The notes below the pieces were generated by a model. The model was not told where the DNA came from. It ran no database searches and saw only the letters and a list, made by a program, of their open reading frames with translations. Below, piece by piece: positions 54,105-64,000 of a stretch of 64,000 bases of DNA. The stretch is from Poa pratensis (lineage: Eukaryota > Streptophyta > Magnoliopsida > Poales > Poaceae), in assembly GCA_947311845.1 (NCBI GenBank), contig CAMZMU010000081.1, positions 1,580,646 through 1,644,645 on the forward strand, read 5' to 3'. The first letter of the stretch is position 1, and every line of letters starts with the position of its first letter. The translations under genes were made by a program, and so were the position numbers.

Positions 54105-57100
54105 ATGGCGCCTAGGCGCGAGAGGGGAGGAGTGCGGAAAGTGAAGCAATCCGTAGCAGAGAAAGCGGCGATTGAAGCCTCTCGCGCCGCCGCCGTACCT
54201 CCCCCGAAGAGGGTGATGCAGGCTGTGTTCTCTCCGAGCGCGTATGCTGATGAGAAGAAGGTGGATCCTGCTCGCCGCGCAATAGCCTTGGAATTCCGTG
54301 GTGGAGAACAAGTGGGAATCCGTCCTGGAGAAGGTCTTCAGGAGAAGATGAAGTGGTCATCTTCCACAACTTCTCGGTGATGGGACTATTGCCCCCCTTT
54401 TCATCGTTTTTCCTCGCCATCCTGGAGGCGTTCGGACTGCATATGCTTCATTTGCATCCGAATGCGGTGTTGATTCTGGCCTCCTTTGCCTATGTGTGCG
54501 AGGCATTCATCGGGGTAACGCCCTCGGTGGCCTTGTTCCGCCACTTCTTTGTTCCCCGCCTGGGAAAGTCGAAGTGGATAGCCGGCGGGTTACCTTTCGC
54601 CTCAGGAAGTCGTCGGCGCACCAATACCCAGTTGTGAAGCTTAAACCGGACTGGGGAGAGTGGAGGCACAACTGGTATTTCATTTCAGTGGGAGGCTTCA
54701 ATCCCCACCTCCTGACGCCAACCTTCCCTGCCGAGCGTCTGGCCAACTCCAAAGATAGAAGCTCTCAGGTCCGGCTCTTACCCCAATCATTGAAAGACTA
54801 ACCGAGCTCCGCGACCAAAAGCTGACATGCTCCGCCATTGTGGGTGACTTCATCCGAAGAGGAATCGCCCCGCTGCAGCACAGGTCACAGCCGCTGTGGA
54901 AGGTTCAGCCGAGGATTGGATTCCTCTTACAGTGGAGAGAATGGTCGAGCAAGATGCTCTTCTGCTCCGGGTGTTCCTTTTCATCTTCCGCCGGAGTGCT
55001 TCCCCTCTTTGAAGGCTCAGGTTGCGGTTGCCCGGGCCCTCATGCCGGAATGCAACGCATTTGGGATTGCTGGCACCGAATTCCTGGATCCCCTTCCGGT
55101 TCCAGCGCAGAAGATCGCACCGGGTCAAGGGTCTTCTACAGCTGTTGACTTGCTCGGCGGAGACGTTTCCCCGGAAGGTCCTGATCTATCCGACAACGAA
55201 GCTGAGGGAGAACTTGCCCCGGACGAGCCTGCCGGGTGCGCGGACCTTGCCTCTCCCCGAGAGGCGAGGGAGGTCCAGACGAGGGTCGAGGGTGCAGCGG
55301 TGGAACTGCTCCCGGAGCAGCCAGCGCACCCAAACCCACTTGACGAGCTAGAGTCGGGAGATGACTCCGAAGCTCTCCCTCCTCCGCTCCTAGCGGATGA
55401 TGGCGCCGAGGTGAGCCTGTCGTTGCCGATCCCTTCCGGTGCTTTGAGAGAAAGAGCTGGAGCGTCCCCGGAGCCAAGCGGACTCGAGAGTAAGTTAGAG
55501 TCCTTACGACCCTGAGCGATGAATCTTTGCCTGACACTTCAATGACGTGATGCCTTGTTTTCTTCGTAGATCCCCGGAACTCGGAAGTTCCAGGAAATGC
55601 CGCCGGGTCGAAGACGACGTTGAAGCTGGGGAGACCGCGGAGAGCTCTGTCATGGTCACGGAGGAGCCCCCGGCTCCTGTCGAAGCTCCGTCTTTACAGC
55701 GTGACGTCCAGGAAAAGAGGGAGATGGCGGCGTGGACCCCCTTCCCCGAACTCAAGAGATGACCTCCCCGGCGGGACCGCCAGCGAGCTCCTCGTTGCTT
55801 CCGGGTATGTCCTCCCGAAGCTCTGGACATTGTCTTTTCGCGGCCGTGGCACGGCCCTTGAAGACTTACTCGCCGCTTGCTGACGCAGATCCTGAGGTGA
55901 CGGGTTCTCCCGGGAGCAGGCTTGGCGTGGAGCCCCGGAATTCCGTCAAGGACGCAGGATTGATACCGGTCAATCCTCGCGTGGAATCGTCGTGACGAAG
56001 CCCGCGGATCTTCTCTTCCGTCAAGGGAGGTACACGGGAAGCCGGCTTCTCGAGGGCGTTCCCCAGCGCTGGGGAGTTCCTCGCCTTTGCTCGCGCCGAG
56101 ATTGAGAGGCGATCGGAGGCTGTTTCTGGTGACGGGAGGATTTGCGTGCTCGAGAGGTGAGGATAGCTGCAGACGAGGAGATGCTCCATGCCCGCGAGCT
56201 TAGAATAGCTCGCAAAGAGTGGGAGCTACAGCAGCGTCTTGGTGACTTCGAGGAGCAGGAACAAGCCCATTTCGAAGCCTTGGAGCAGTTGCAACTGAAA
56301 TCCTTCCAAGACGAGGTCCGCCTGGAGCAGGGGATGGAAAACGCGGCAGGGTGGACCCGGCAGGAAGTTGAACTAGAAAACGCGGAGGCCTTGCGAGCCA
56401 AAGACAGGATTATCGACTCCCAAGACAGGCGTCTCAGGAGGCTGACGGAGATCTTGAGTACGAGCGAAAGCGTCTTCGGCAAGTAAAACAGGAATCCCAG
56501 CGGATCCGTGACGAGAGGGAGGATCTAAGGCGGCAGGTAAAATCCAGCGCCCACACCATAGCTGTGCAGCGGGAGGCCTTTGCTCACGCTGGGGAAGACC
56601 AAGGAGGTGCGCTTGCGGGTCGGGCAGAGCTGGAGAAGCAGATCCAGCGCCTGAAAGAGGCGGTGGCATTCAGGGACGAAGCCGCAGCTCGGGCAGAGCT
56701 ACCCGGAAGGCTGAGACTGAAGAACTGGCAGCAGGCCGCGAGGCAATGGAAGCATCCAAATCACAGGCGCAAATTGCCTGGGATCAGCACGAGGAAGTCT
56801 ACCCAGCTTAAGGCGGTTCAAGCCGAGCTGGCGGAGACCAAAGCGGCGCTGGAGAAGGAGAAACACCAGTTCCAGCTTCATCGGCGCGAGGATCACAACA
56901 TCTTGCTCAAGATGTACACGTGGTCCTCGAGGATTGTGAAAGAGTTCACTGATTTGGGGGTGTCTTCTCCGCCCACCCTCAAAGCTGACCATTCTCGCAC
57001 CTTCATGCATTATCCTGCATTCTTGGAGTACGTGGCGACGCTGATTAGGGGTGTCCGGGAGCGGGCAAGCAGAGCCCCTTGCCCGGAAGGAGAGCAGGCG

Positions 57101-57268
57101 ATCCGGCAGGCCATCACCCGTATAGTCGTGGCCCTCCACCAGCAGCACCCGCAGCTTTCGCTGCTGTCCGAGTTGGAGAGGCTGGGACCCGGGATGCCGA
57201 CTCCTCCAAACGCTGCTGGCCAAGTGGACGAGATCCTGGGGCGTCTTTCCCGTGAAGACAACCCGTAA
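54105..57268 (+). pseudogene. antisense gene of the nested Tat-type element (PF04195-like domain and coiled coils), frameshifted
   Basis: Starts MAPRRERGGVRKVKQSVAEK at 54105. A one-base break near 54345 joins ENKWESVLEKVF to VVIFHNFSVMGLLPPFSSFF and NAVLILASFAYVCEAFIGVT, the conserved 'gypsy-type transposon' domain, equivalent to exon 2 of the first element's antisense gene. It continues with FRLRKSSAHQYPVVKLKPDW and EWRHNWYFISV, then an acidic Pro/Glu-rich region (54838-55489). It ends at a GTAAGT donor (55490) with a TAG acceptor at 55567-55569. Further exons carry long coiled coils (56142-56486, 56564-56880), and the end reads AAGQVDEILGRLSREDNP. Several breaks make it a pseudogene as written. 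Function unknown. Confidence 0.8.
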
Positions 57269-58004
57269 ACCTGCAAGGTCCTGCAAGGGACAGGACAATA
57301 CCAAAGGCCGTGAACCAAGCTTTTGCAATTGTACCGCCGAAAGGCTTATGAACTTTGTACTTTGAATGTAAATAACTTTTTCCCGAATTACATGAGTTTT
57401 ATTGCACTCGTGGGGGCTTAACGCACTCGGGAAGGATCCAAGGGCGCGAGCGCTAACCAGCCGTGAGCAATCAGACTGTTCTGAAGTGCTGACACAGGGC
57501 GCAACCCCCCCAGGGACCCACCGGTCTTGACCGTACGGACCTCAGCCCACGACTCCACTGCCCGAGGGAAACTGACAGTATTGTCGCGGAGGCGCTACCC
57601 CAAGATTACGCCCGCTTTCGCTTTAGCCAAAGTGTATAAAACCGATGCAACCAGGAAAAAGCCCGCGCGAGCGCGTTTATACTTAGCTCGCATTTGACCT
57701 CCTTTCGGTATATTCCGGCAATTACTTCGTCGCGCTGCCGCCGTGGCGGGTCTTCTATGTCGTTTTTCAGACATAATTCTGCCCTGCCCCACAATTCTTG
57801 GCGGGAACAGGGCTTCCGTGCCGAAATATACCCAAGGGCCCAATACACCCTTGCGGGGACTGGTCCTTGCATGCCGCTCGAAGGCACAACTGGCTGGCTG
57901 ACGCCGGTCCGGAGACCCCGGAGGCCACCTCCTTGGTGATCCGGCAACTGGCTGGCATGATAGAAATGCCGGTCCGGAGACCCTCGTACTGCAAAACCCG
58001 GAGC
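57269..58004. other. spacer between antisense gene and gag where pol would lie
   Basis: Only about 740 bases separate the two genes. No polymerase motif is found on either strand. The right half is occupied by tandem repeats. Confidence 0.75.
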
Positions 58005-58063
58005 TCACCTTCTTGGTGATCCGGCAACTGGCTGGCATGACAGAGATGCCGGTCCGGAGACCC
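57887..58063. repeat. 2.5 tandem copies of a 58-80 bp unit at the gag/antisense junction
   Basis: Units begin CAACTGGCTGGC at 57887, 57945 and 58025 and share CCGGTCCGGAGACCC and CCTTGGTGATCCGG. The repeats overlap the 3' end of the gag frame and mark the place where pol is missing. Confidence 0.85.
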
Positions 58064-58706
58064 TGATGCTGTTTACTTCTGAGGACTGGAAGCCAACCAC
58101 TTCGCGATCCAGTACTTCTGGGGAGGTCCACTCGGTCCCATGTATTGTCACTATATGACCCGGGAGTTCCCATTCTCCTTCGTCAGAATTGCCGCAGACG
58201 AAAGTTTGGTCCCAACTGGCAGCAGTTAATCTTTGACAATCTTGTGTCCGTTGGGTTGGGCTTGGCTCTTCACGCTCTTCAGTCTGAGTAGAGGCATTAG
58301 CGAAGGTTCGAAAAGACTTCCCTTTCTGTGGAGCGCCGGGATTGGCCTTGGTTTTCTTGGGTTTCTTGGTGAAGGGGCAATCTCTGCAGATATGTCCTGG
58401 CTCGCCGCAGGCATAGCACTCCCCATTCTTCTGCCTTAACTGAATATCGTTGAACTGGCGGCACTCTTCCAGACTGTGTCTATCAGATCTGTGGTACATG
58501 CACCACACTCCAGGCTGGCCATCTTTGCGCAGAGGAATCTTGAGCTCTTGGGGCACGTAAATGAGAGGATCTTCTAGGTGAGGATCATCCTCCGTGCTCT
58601 GATCTGGGCCCTCGCATTTCAGAGGCTGCGCTGCAGGTGATACGTCGGAGCAGAGTTCCTCCCTTTCCTCGTGCGTCCACGAGGGGGAAGGTACATCGAT
58701 GCTCAT
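58005..58706 (-). CDS. gag C-terminal part (zinc-finger nucleocapsid) of nested element
   Basis: An open frame of 233 codons. Residues 69-82 form a C-x2-H-x4-H-x4-C finger (CMYHRSDRHSLEEC), and residues 97-110 the classical zinc knuckle CYACGEPGHICRDC, followed by a basic TKKPKKTKAN segment. This tandem pair is typical of Tat-lineage gag. It binds element RNA in the particle. The capsid part upstream (58707-59091) is not clearly open. The C-terminal end runs into the tandem repeats where pol should begin. Confidence 0.8.
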   Translation of the reverse strand: MSIDVPSPSWTHEEREELCSDVSPAAQPLKCEGPDQSTEDDPHLEDPLIYVPQELKIPLRKDGQPGVWCMYHRSDRHSLEECRQFNDIQLRQKNGECYACGEPGHICRDCPFTKKPKKTKANPGAPQKGKSFRTFANASTQTEEREEPSPTQRTQDCQRLTAASWDQTFVCGNSDEGEWELPGHIVTIHGTEWTSPEVLDREVVGFQSSEVNSIRVSGPASLSCQPVAGSPRR

Positions 58707-59091
58707 GGCGTTTTCCTGAGGCCTTTCCTCGCTGATTAAAGGACTGACATACGCGCTGGTCGTACAAACTGTACTCCAAAGTCCCGACCCTTGGTGGCGG
58801 AGGTCGACGAGGGCTCCCTAGGACGAAACCGAGCCCTGGATACCGCAGAAACTCCATGGCTGCCTTAGCCTTTCTCTTCTTTGTCATCTAGGCCGTCGGA
58901 TCCGGCGCCTCGCTTGTGAGAGTCGAAACCAGTGCTGCTCCGAAGGCGCCGGGGTCTTGAAGCGGATCTTGTCACGGCGAGAAGCTCGACGCAGAACTTG
59001 ACGATGAACTTGACGCTGAACTTGAGGTCGATGAAGAAGAAGACGAATCCAGCGCTTGCACCCTCTACCTGGCGCGCTAGATGTCGTGTCT

Positions 59092-60040
59092 CAGGTGACC
59101 GACACCGGGAGTAGATGATACCCCCTTTTTAGGTTCGGCACGGGGCGCGAAGGAGCCTGGAAGACGTCTTACCCGGGAGCAAGGACGTCAAGTTCTTCGT
59201 TGGGAGGGAGAGATCAAACAACGCAGCAGGACACACGGAGTTACCCAGGTTCAGGCCGCCCGGAGGCTAAAAGCCCTACTCCTCATGTCTGGATTGAGAG
59301 GTTCATCATGGTGTGGTGTACAAGGGTGTTCTGGGTTGAACCCGGCAGAGTTTCGGCCAGAGGTAGACGAAGGGCAGATCCTGCCCTGGGGAGATCACCT
59401 CTCTCTCTACCTTCCGAACCCTAGTCTAGTCTTGCCTGAGCTCTAGCTTGCTTCTGTTCCTCCTCTTCCCTCGGTGCCATGGTACTCCTTTTATAGGCTA
59501 AGGGGATCCGACATGGGCACGCGAGAGGTATGAGGGGTCTTGGCGGGAAAACCCCTCGGCGGTCCTTGGAGGAGACGTGGCACTCTCTCCTCCAAGCATT
59601 CTGAGGTGGGCGGCGTGGTCGTCCGCCCTTGGAAAAGGTGGGATGGACAAAGCCTGCCCGCCCCACCAACTGCGCTCGTGGCAACGTCACCAGGGCGCGA
59701 CCTTCATCTTGGCGCCCAAGTCTTCCACCAGCTTCCGGCGAGCTGGCGATCTTATCCTCTCGGTGGTACGGATGGAGGACCCGGGGGCGCACCTGGCCTC
59801 CTGCCGGGCGCACGGACCCGCGGGTATCTCGCCTGGTTCTCCGGGCGAGGGGGTGACCCGGAAGGTCACCTGGTCCTTAGCCGCAGAGACTTGCTGTCGA
59901 ACTTGTCGGGTGTCCTTGAGGCAGATGGGCTAACCCATCTGCTGTAGTTGACTCCTTGCCTTGTCCATTTTCTTGGTGGGCCCCAGTGGAGGACCCACTT
60001 TGGCAGCATCAGGGGAACCCCATGTTCCACTGCTGCGACA
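59092..60040 (-). repeat. 5' LTR (right copy, 949 bp) of nested Tat-type element
   Basis: TGTCGTGTCTCAGGTGACCG...CCACTGCTGCGACA followed by ATATC. On the - strand the next bases (TCTAGCGCGCCAGGTAGAGG) are the candidate primer-binding region. Confidence 0.92.
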
Positions 60041-60978
60041 ATATCATCCTCCTCTCTTGACCCTTGAAAACTTCCGCCACACCAAACTCAGAATAATTCT
60101 CATTAGAGGGTTAGTACACAATCAAAAACTCACATGTTCTATAAGGACACAAACATGACAATTACTTTTTAAACATTAGCTACTGCCACTGATGTTATGT
60201 GAAGCTCTTCCACCCAAAAAAGAATTCCACTCAACACTAGTAAAAGAGAGAATACAAAATAAAAGGCAGAATCGGTCTAAAACAGAACAGTCCGTAAAGA
60301 CGAATTTTTTCGAGGCACTTACGTTGCTCAAATCGAAAAACTCAAAACTAATGAAAGATGCGTACATATCTGAGGATCACGCACAAAAATTTTCAGATTT
60401 AAATAATGTTTCTGTGATTTTACAGAAGCAATATGGTGAACAGCAAAAATCTGTTCCTGCTCAGAAATCCAAATCTAGCATCATCTTCCTATTAGAGGCT
60501 TACTTGGCACAACAATTAAAAAAAGTAAAGATACAAAGGGGTTGTTACAGAAGTAAACATCACCTTGACTCAAACTGAAAACAAAAGATAACGGGTTGCC
60601 TCCCAAAAGCGCTTTCTTTAGTGCCTTTGAGCTAGGCTAGAAGATTTTAATGACGCTCTCGTAAGAATAAGAGTTGAAAAACAAATAGAGCATCAAGAGG
60701 CAAATATCAACACATTTAAGTCTAACCCACTTCCTATGCAAGGGAATATTTTAATAGAATAAATTATTGAAGCATAAAGCAACTAGCATAGAAAGACGAA
60801 ACAAATGCAACTTCAAAACTTTCAACATAAAGAGAGGTGTTTTAGTAACTTGAAAACTTTTACAACCATATTTTCCTCTCTCATAATAACTTTCAGTAGC
60901 ATCATGAACAAACTCAACAATATAACTATCACATAAAGCATGCTTTTCATGATCTACAAACACATAATTTTTATTAAG

Positions 60979-61755
60979 CTAAAAAACAGTGGGGTCATTA
61001 AACCCAATTTTGACAATAGTAGTATAATAAATATCATTAGGCAATATAGGACCATCATCAAGAGCATTATCATATATAACATTAGGGAGCACATTTTTAC
61101 TTTCTGCAATTTCCTCTTTTACTTGAGTAAAGGAGCTTGTTACTTCAAATTTATCAAAAGGAGATATTTCAATAGAATCATGACATTCAACAATATAGCA
61201 TTCTTCCTCCTTAGGTAGGCATGGAGGGTAATCATATAATGTAAGAGTTAAAGAGTTACTATCTTTAGGAGGTAGATCCTCCTTTTGTTCATCACTCTCT
61301 TCCTCTTTTTCATCCAATGAGCTTTCAGTTCCAGCAATTTCTTCTCCCACAGGTTCCTGAAAGGTAGCAAGTTGTTCCGGAGAATAAGTTTTCTCAAGAA
61401 ATTCAGTGATATAAGGATTATCATTGTAATATTCAAGGCAATAACCAAGTATAGCATAATACTCAGTTCTACAAGGAGCATCATCATCTTGAATAAAACC
61501 AGCAATTTCATAGGCACCCTTAAAAACAAAATATTCTTCAATTTGTTCAAGATTATCAAAGTCATAGTTTCCTTTAGCATAAGCAGCCAAGATTTCATTA
61601 TCATTATAATCACATTGGAAAGGGAGGTGTTTATGCCTCCTACAGCAAAAACATTCATTAAAGCACCAGGATTCATCATAAGTAAAGCACAAGTTTCTAG
61701 CAAAACAATTCAATTTATATATTTGTACCCATAAGTGTTTCCCTTTTTGAGACAA
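60979..61755 (-). CDS. uncharacterised ORF of the 14.4-kb non-autonomous element, 258 aa
   Basis: The open frame starts MSQKGKHLWVQIYKLNCFAR. It has a Cys/His-rich segment (CFNECFCCRRHKHLPFQC) at residues about 34-51, then a strongly acidic middle (EEIAGTESSLDEKEEESDEQ). It ends in FNDPTVF. It is AT-rich, unlike the gag genes nearby, and shows no capsid, protease or polymerase motif. It lies near the 5' LTR, in the place of gag. It may be a remnant or an accessory protein; I recognise no family. It could also be a chance frame in AT-rich DNA. Confidence 0.5.
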   Translation of the reverse strand: MSQKGKHLWVQIYKLNCFARNLCFTYDESWCFNECFCCRRHKHLPFQCDYNDNEILAAYAKGNYDFDNLEQIEEYFVFKGAYEIAGFIQDDDAPCRTEYYAILGYCLEYYNDNPYITEFLEKTYSPEQLATFQEPVGEEIAGTESSLDEKEEESDEQKEDLPPKDSNSLTLTLYDYPPCLPKEEECYIVECHDSIEISPFDKFEVTSSFTQVKEEIAESKNVLPNVIYDNALDDGPILPNDIYYTTIVKIGFNDPTVF

Positions 61756-62015
61756 GCGGTATTACTTATAGTAATTCTGCTGTTCCTCCATGAACACACT
61801 TAGACAATAAGATTTTGTTTCAAAGAGAAAACCCATTGATAGCGAATAAATAACTAGACATAATAACAAACCGAAATAAAGTAAATGCAAGAAACTATTT
61901 TGTGTGTGTTTTTGATAGATAAAAGCAAACAAGACAAGATAAAAATAAACTAAGCAAGACAATAACAAAGTAAAGAGATTGGAAGCCTGAGACTCCCCTT
62001 GCAGAAATCCTCTTA

Positions 62016-62034
62016 CTCCCCGGCAACGGCGCCA
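62016..62034 (-). promoter_or_regulatory. primer-binding site, tRNA-Asp type
   Basis: On the - strand TGGCGCCGTTGCCGGGGAG lies 12 bases after the 5' LTR end at 62047. It complements the 3' end of plant tRNA-Asp, the usual primer of many gypsy elements of the Athila type. Confidence 0.85.
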
Positions 62035-62046
62035 GAAAATATTGCT

Positions 62047-63613
62047 TGATGACGTGAAAGCACACGTTCGTTGGGAGACCCCAAGAGGAAGGTATGAAGC
62101 AGTGCAGCAGCAAGTTTTCCCTCAGTAAGATACCAAGGTTATCAATCCAGTAGGAGTAAGAAATCACTTCTGAACGTTGTCAGTGGCACGCTGACGTGGA
62201 ACCTGGACACAACACAATCAAACTACTTTGTCCCAACGAAACAGTGAGGTTGTCAATCTCATCGGCTTGCTGAAAACAAAGGATTAAACGGATGGTGTGG
62301 AAAATAGTGTTTAATTGCAGAGAATGAAAAGGAACAATGATTGCAGTTGGTTGTATTATCAGTGTAAAAGAATGGACCGGGGTCCACAGTTCACTACTGG
62401 TGTCTCTCCATAAAAGATAACTAACATGCTGGGTGAACAAATTACAGCTGGGCAATTGATAAAATATTGAGCGCATAACAATGCATATATATAACAAGAT
62501 GACTACTATGATATTCAATTGGGCATTACAACATGATACATAGACCGTTATCCAACAACATCTATGACTAATAATCCACCTTCAGGTTGACATCCGTGTT
62601 CCCCGTTGGTATTAAGTTGCAAGCAACAGATTATTGCATTAAGTAAAGTGCGTAATGTAAACAATACAATTATCCTTAGACAAAGCATTGCTATTTTGCC
62701 CCTAGTGGCAACAGCACATCCACAACCTTAGAAGTTGCTGTCACTGTCCCAGATTACTTGAGACTGAACCCACTATCTAGCATAAATACTCCCTCTTGGA
62801 GTTAAAAGTATCTACTTGGCAAAAACATCTACTAGAAACGGAGAGCATGCAAGATCATAAATAACATATAAGATAGATTGATAATCAACTTGACATAGTA
62901 TTCAATATTCAACAGATCCCAGCAAACACAACATGTAGCATTACAATAATATGATCTTGATCATGATAGGCAGCTCACAAGATCTAAACATGATAGTACA
63001 AGGAAGAGAGACAACCATCTAGCTACTGCTATGGACCCGTAGTCCAAGGATGAACTACTCACGCATCACTCCGGAGGCAGGCATGGCGATGTAGAGCCCT
63101 CCGGTGATGATTCCCCTCTCCGGCAGGGTGCCGAGAAGAGCTTCTGAACCCTCCCGAACTAGGGTTGACAACGGCGGCGTCTCTGGAACTTTTCGTGGAA
63201 TATGGCTCGGGTATTTAGGGTTTTCGCGTCGGGGGGATTATATAGGCGAAAGGGCGGCGGCTGGAGGCACCCCAGGGGGCCACACCACCCCACGGCGCGG
63301 CAGGAGGTGGGCCCGCGCCGCCCCATGGTGTGGCTGCCTCCTAGGTCGTCTCCGTCTCTCCTTTGGACTCCGTGTACGTGTTGGAAAAATAGGAGGTCCT
63401 GTCCAAGTTTCGTCCAATTCCGAGAATATTTCCAGAACAACTTTTCTGGAATACAAAAACAGCAGAAAATAGGAACTGACACTGTGGCATCTTGTTAATA
63501 GGTTAGTCCCAGAAAATGCATAAAATTGCTATGAAGTGTATATAAAACATGTAGCAATTGGTATAATATAAACATGGAACATCAGAAATTATAGATACGT
63601 TTGAGACGTATCA
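62047..63613 (-). repeat. 5' LTR (right copy, 1567 bp) of the 14.4-kb element
   Basis: TGATGACGTG...GACGTATCA on the + strand, flanked by CGCAG on the right. It pairs with 49191-50743. Confidence 0.93.
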
Positions 63614-63948
63614 CGCAGCGCGTCCATCCGCCACTCGTCGATCTCGGCAGCGCGGCGAGCTATCCACTGGCGGCGGTTACGCCGCGTCTCGTCTATGTCG
63701 ACGATCTCCATCGGCAGCGCGAGGAACTCAGCCTCCTCCCGGGACTCAACGTCAGGGAAGTTGAGCTCAGCACGCGGCCGTCCAAACCTCCAGGCTGCCG
63801 CGTCGAACGTGCGCGCGGCAAGCTCCACCGTGTCGAAGGTTCCCATATACCAACGCTGGCTGTCCACGGTGATCTCTGCGGACCAGCGACCAGATGGGCG
63901 GTGACGGACGCCAATGAACCCGCTCATGGAGCGGCATTGCGGCGGCAT
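63614..63948 (-). pseudogene. AP2/ERF-like ORF, N-terminal part, inside the CACTA element
   Basis: From ATG 63948 the frame reads MPPQCRSMSGFIGVRHRPSG, then RWSAEITVDSQRWYMGTFDT and ELAARTFDAAAWRFGRPRAE, LNFPDVESREEAEF. This is one AP2/ERF DNA-binding domain: the GVR.RPSGRW.AEI sheet and the GTFDT.E.AAR.(Y/F)DAAA.R helix. After about 108 codons the frame is cut by the 14.4-kb retrotransposon at CGCAG and resumes in phase at 49190. Without the insertion the ORF would be about 180 codons. Similar AP2-like ORFs recur among Triticeae repeats, so this is probably a transposon-associated gene rather than a host ERF. Confidence 0.82.
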
Positions 63949-64000
63949 GCTCTATACAAGGCAAATAAAAAATGTTACACAACGAATTTGAGTATAGAAA

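Larger units (their letters stand above)
52700..60040 (-). mobile_element. nested Tat-type LTR retrotransposon lacking pol (7341 bp)
   Basis: LTRs at 52700-53654 and 59092-60040 (TGTCGTGTCTC...GCTGCGACA) with the duplication ATATC at 52695-52699 and 60041-60045. A gag with two zinc-binding motifs is on the - strand next to the right LTR, so the element reads right to left. The antisense gene characteristic of Tat elements lies on the + strand next to the left LTR. There is no protease, RT, RNase H or integrase between them. LTRs differ by about 3% by eye, similar to the host element. Confidence 0.93.
49191..63613 (-). mobile_element. 14.4-kb minus-strand LTR retrotransposon containing a nested element
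   Basis: LTRs at 49191-50743 and 62047-63613 read TGATGACGTG...GACGTATCA on the + strand. The duplication CGCAG lies at 49186-49190 and 63614-63618. The primer-binding site lies at the right LTR and the polypurine tract at the left LTR, so the element reads right to left. Without the nested 7.3-kb element it is about 7.1 kb. Only one non-enzymatic ORF is found, so it is non-autonomous. LTR starts TGATACGTCTCAAACGTATC on the - strand and a tRNA-Asp-type primer site recall the Athila-type Triticeae families, without certainty. LTRs differ by roughly 3% by eye. Confidence 0.93.
48484..64000 (-). mobile_element. CACTA DNA transposon, one end visible, runs past the window
   Basis: The terminus CACTAGTAGGAAAAGGCC starts at 48484, after TCA (48481-48483, likely the 3-bp target). 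Subterminal repeats follow. Its body contains an AP2/ERF-like gene on the - strand and is itself interrupted by the 49191-63613 retrotransposon. The other terminus and the transposase would lie beyond 64000. Confidence 0.8.

Noticed and set aside
57595..58173. 192-codon - frame with repeated PVAGSPRR-type segments
   Set aside because: Created by the tandem repeats at 57887-58063. The gag frame is the one with zinc fingers.
1..64000. tRNA or rRNA genes
   Set aside because: No cloverleaf or rRNA sequence seen. The tRNA-like matches at 27342 and 62016 are primer-binding sites.

Overview
This window is intergenic DNA from a large grass genome, most likely Triticeae (wheat, Aegilops or barley relatives). 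That is an inference from its make-up: kilobase-scale nested LTR retrotransposons, a Stowaway MITE, PIF/Harbinger, CACTA and Helitron DNA elements, and one GC-rich grass-type gene. There is no bacterial or viral gene organisation. Almost all coding signal belongs to transposable elements, mostly decayed. The only intact host gene I can support is a three-exon xyloglucan endotransglucosylase/hydrolase (XTH) at 41676-43295.

Layout. (1) 1-12834: Ty3/gypsy element of the Tat lineage on the + strand, entered from inside gag. It has protease, RT, two RNase H-like domains and integrase, then a long antisense gene (11030 to 6548, six inferred exons, its own TATA box), a polypurine tract and the 3' LTR. 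(2) 13439-15535: PIF/Harbinger DNA transposon with TIRs and a TAA duplication. (3) 17480-19062: compact TIR element with an intact 324-codon ORF of unknown function, inserted in a tandem repeat. (4) 19518-21340: 5'-truncated LINE on the - strand. (5) 22101-22406: foldback MITE; 22630-24601: probable Helitron. (6) 25965-34850: relic of a wax-synthase-like membrane acyltransferase gene, split by a young complete gypsy element (26221-34659; 1119-bp LTRs, CTCCA duplication). (7) 35028-35352: two MITEs; 36641-38795: Helitron with canonical ends. (8) 39676-41257: two retroposons with target-site duplications, the second about 300 bp upstream of the XTH TATA box. (9) 41568-43295: XTH gene. (10) 43940 to the window end: a nested stack. 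A minus-strand, apparently non-autonomous LTR element (its LTR 45615-46706) is broken by a CACTA transposon (starts 48484, runs past the window). The CACTA carries an AP2/ERF-like ORF, which is broken by a 14.4-kb LTR element (49191-63613, CGCAG duplication). That element is in turn broken by a Tat-type element (52700-60040, ATATC duplication) which kept gag and the antisense ORF but has no pol.

How the pieces fit. The most interesting theme is the antisense gene of the Tat-type elements. It occurs twice, in opposite genomic orientation, each time opposite to gag. The better copy has a TATA box and GT-AG introns whose phases agree at four of five junctions. The other copy survives in an element that lost pol entirely, so this gene, not the polymerase, was kept with gag and the LTRs. 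Other unusual structure includes a recurrent CTCGGGGACT motif that nearly copies the Tat polypurine tract, palindromic GCGGTACTACCGC arrays in the young gypsy LTR that are also read through by pol, and an AP2-like ORF carried by a CACTA element.

Limits. Everything is read by eye. Exon joins are inferred from splice consensus and reading phase, and family names come from recognised motifs rather than a database search. LTR divergences are eye counts.
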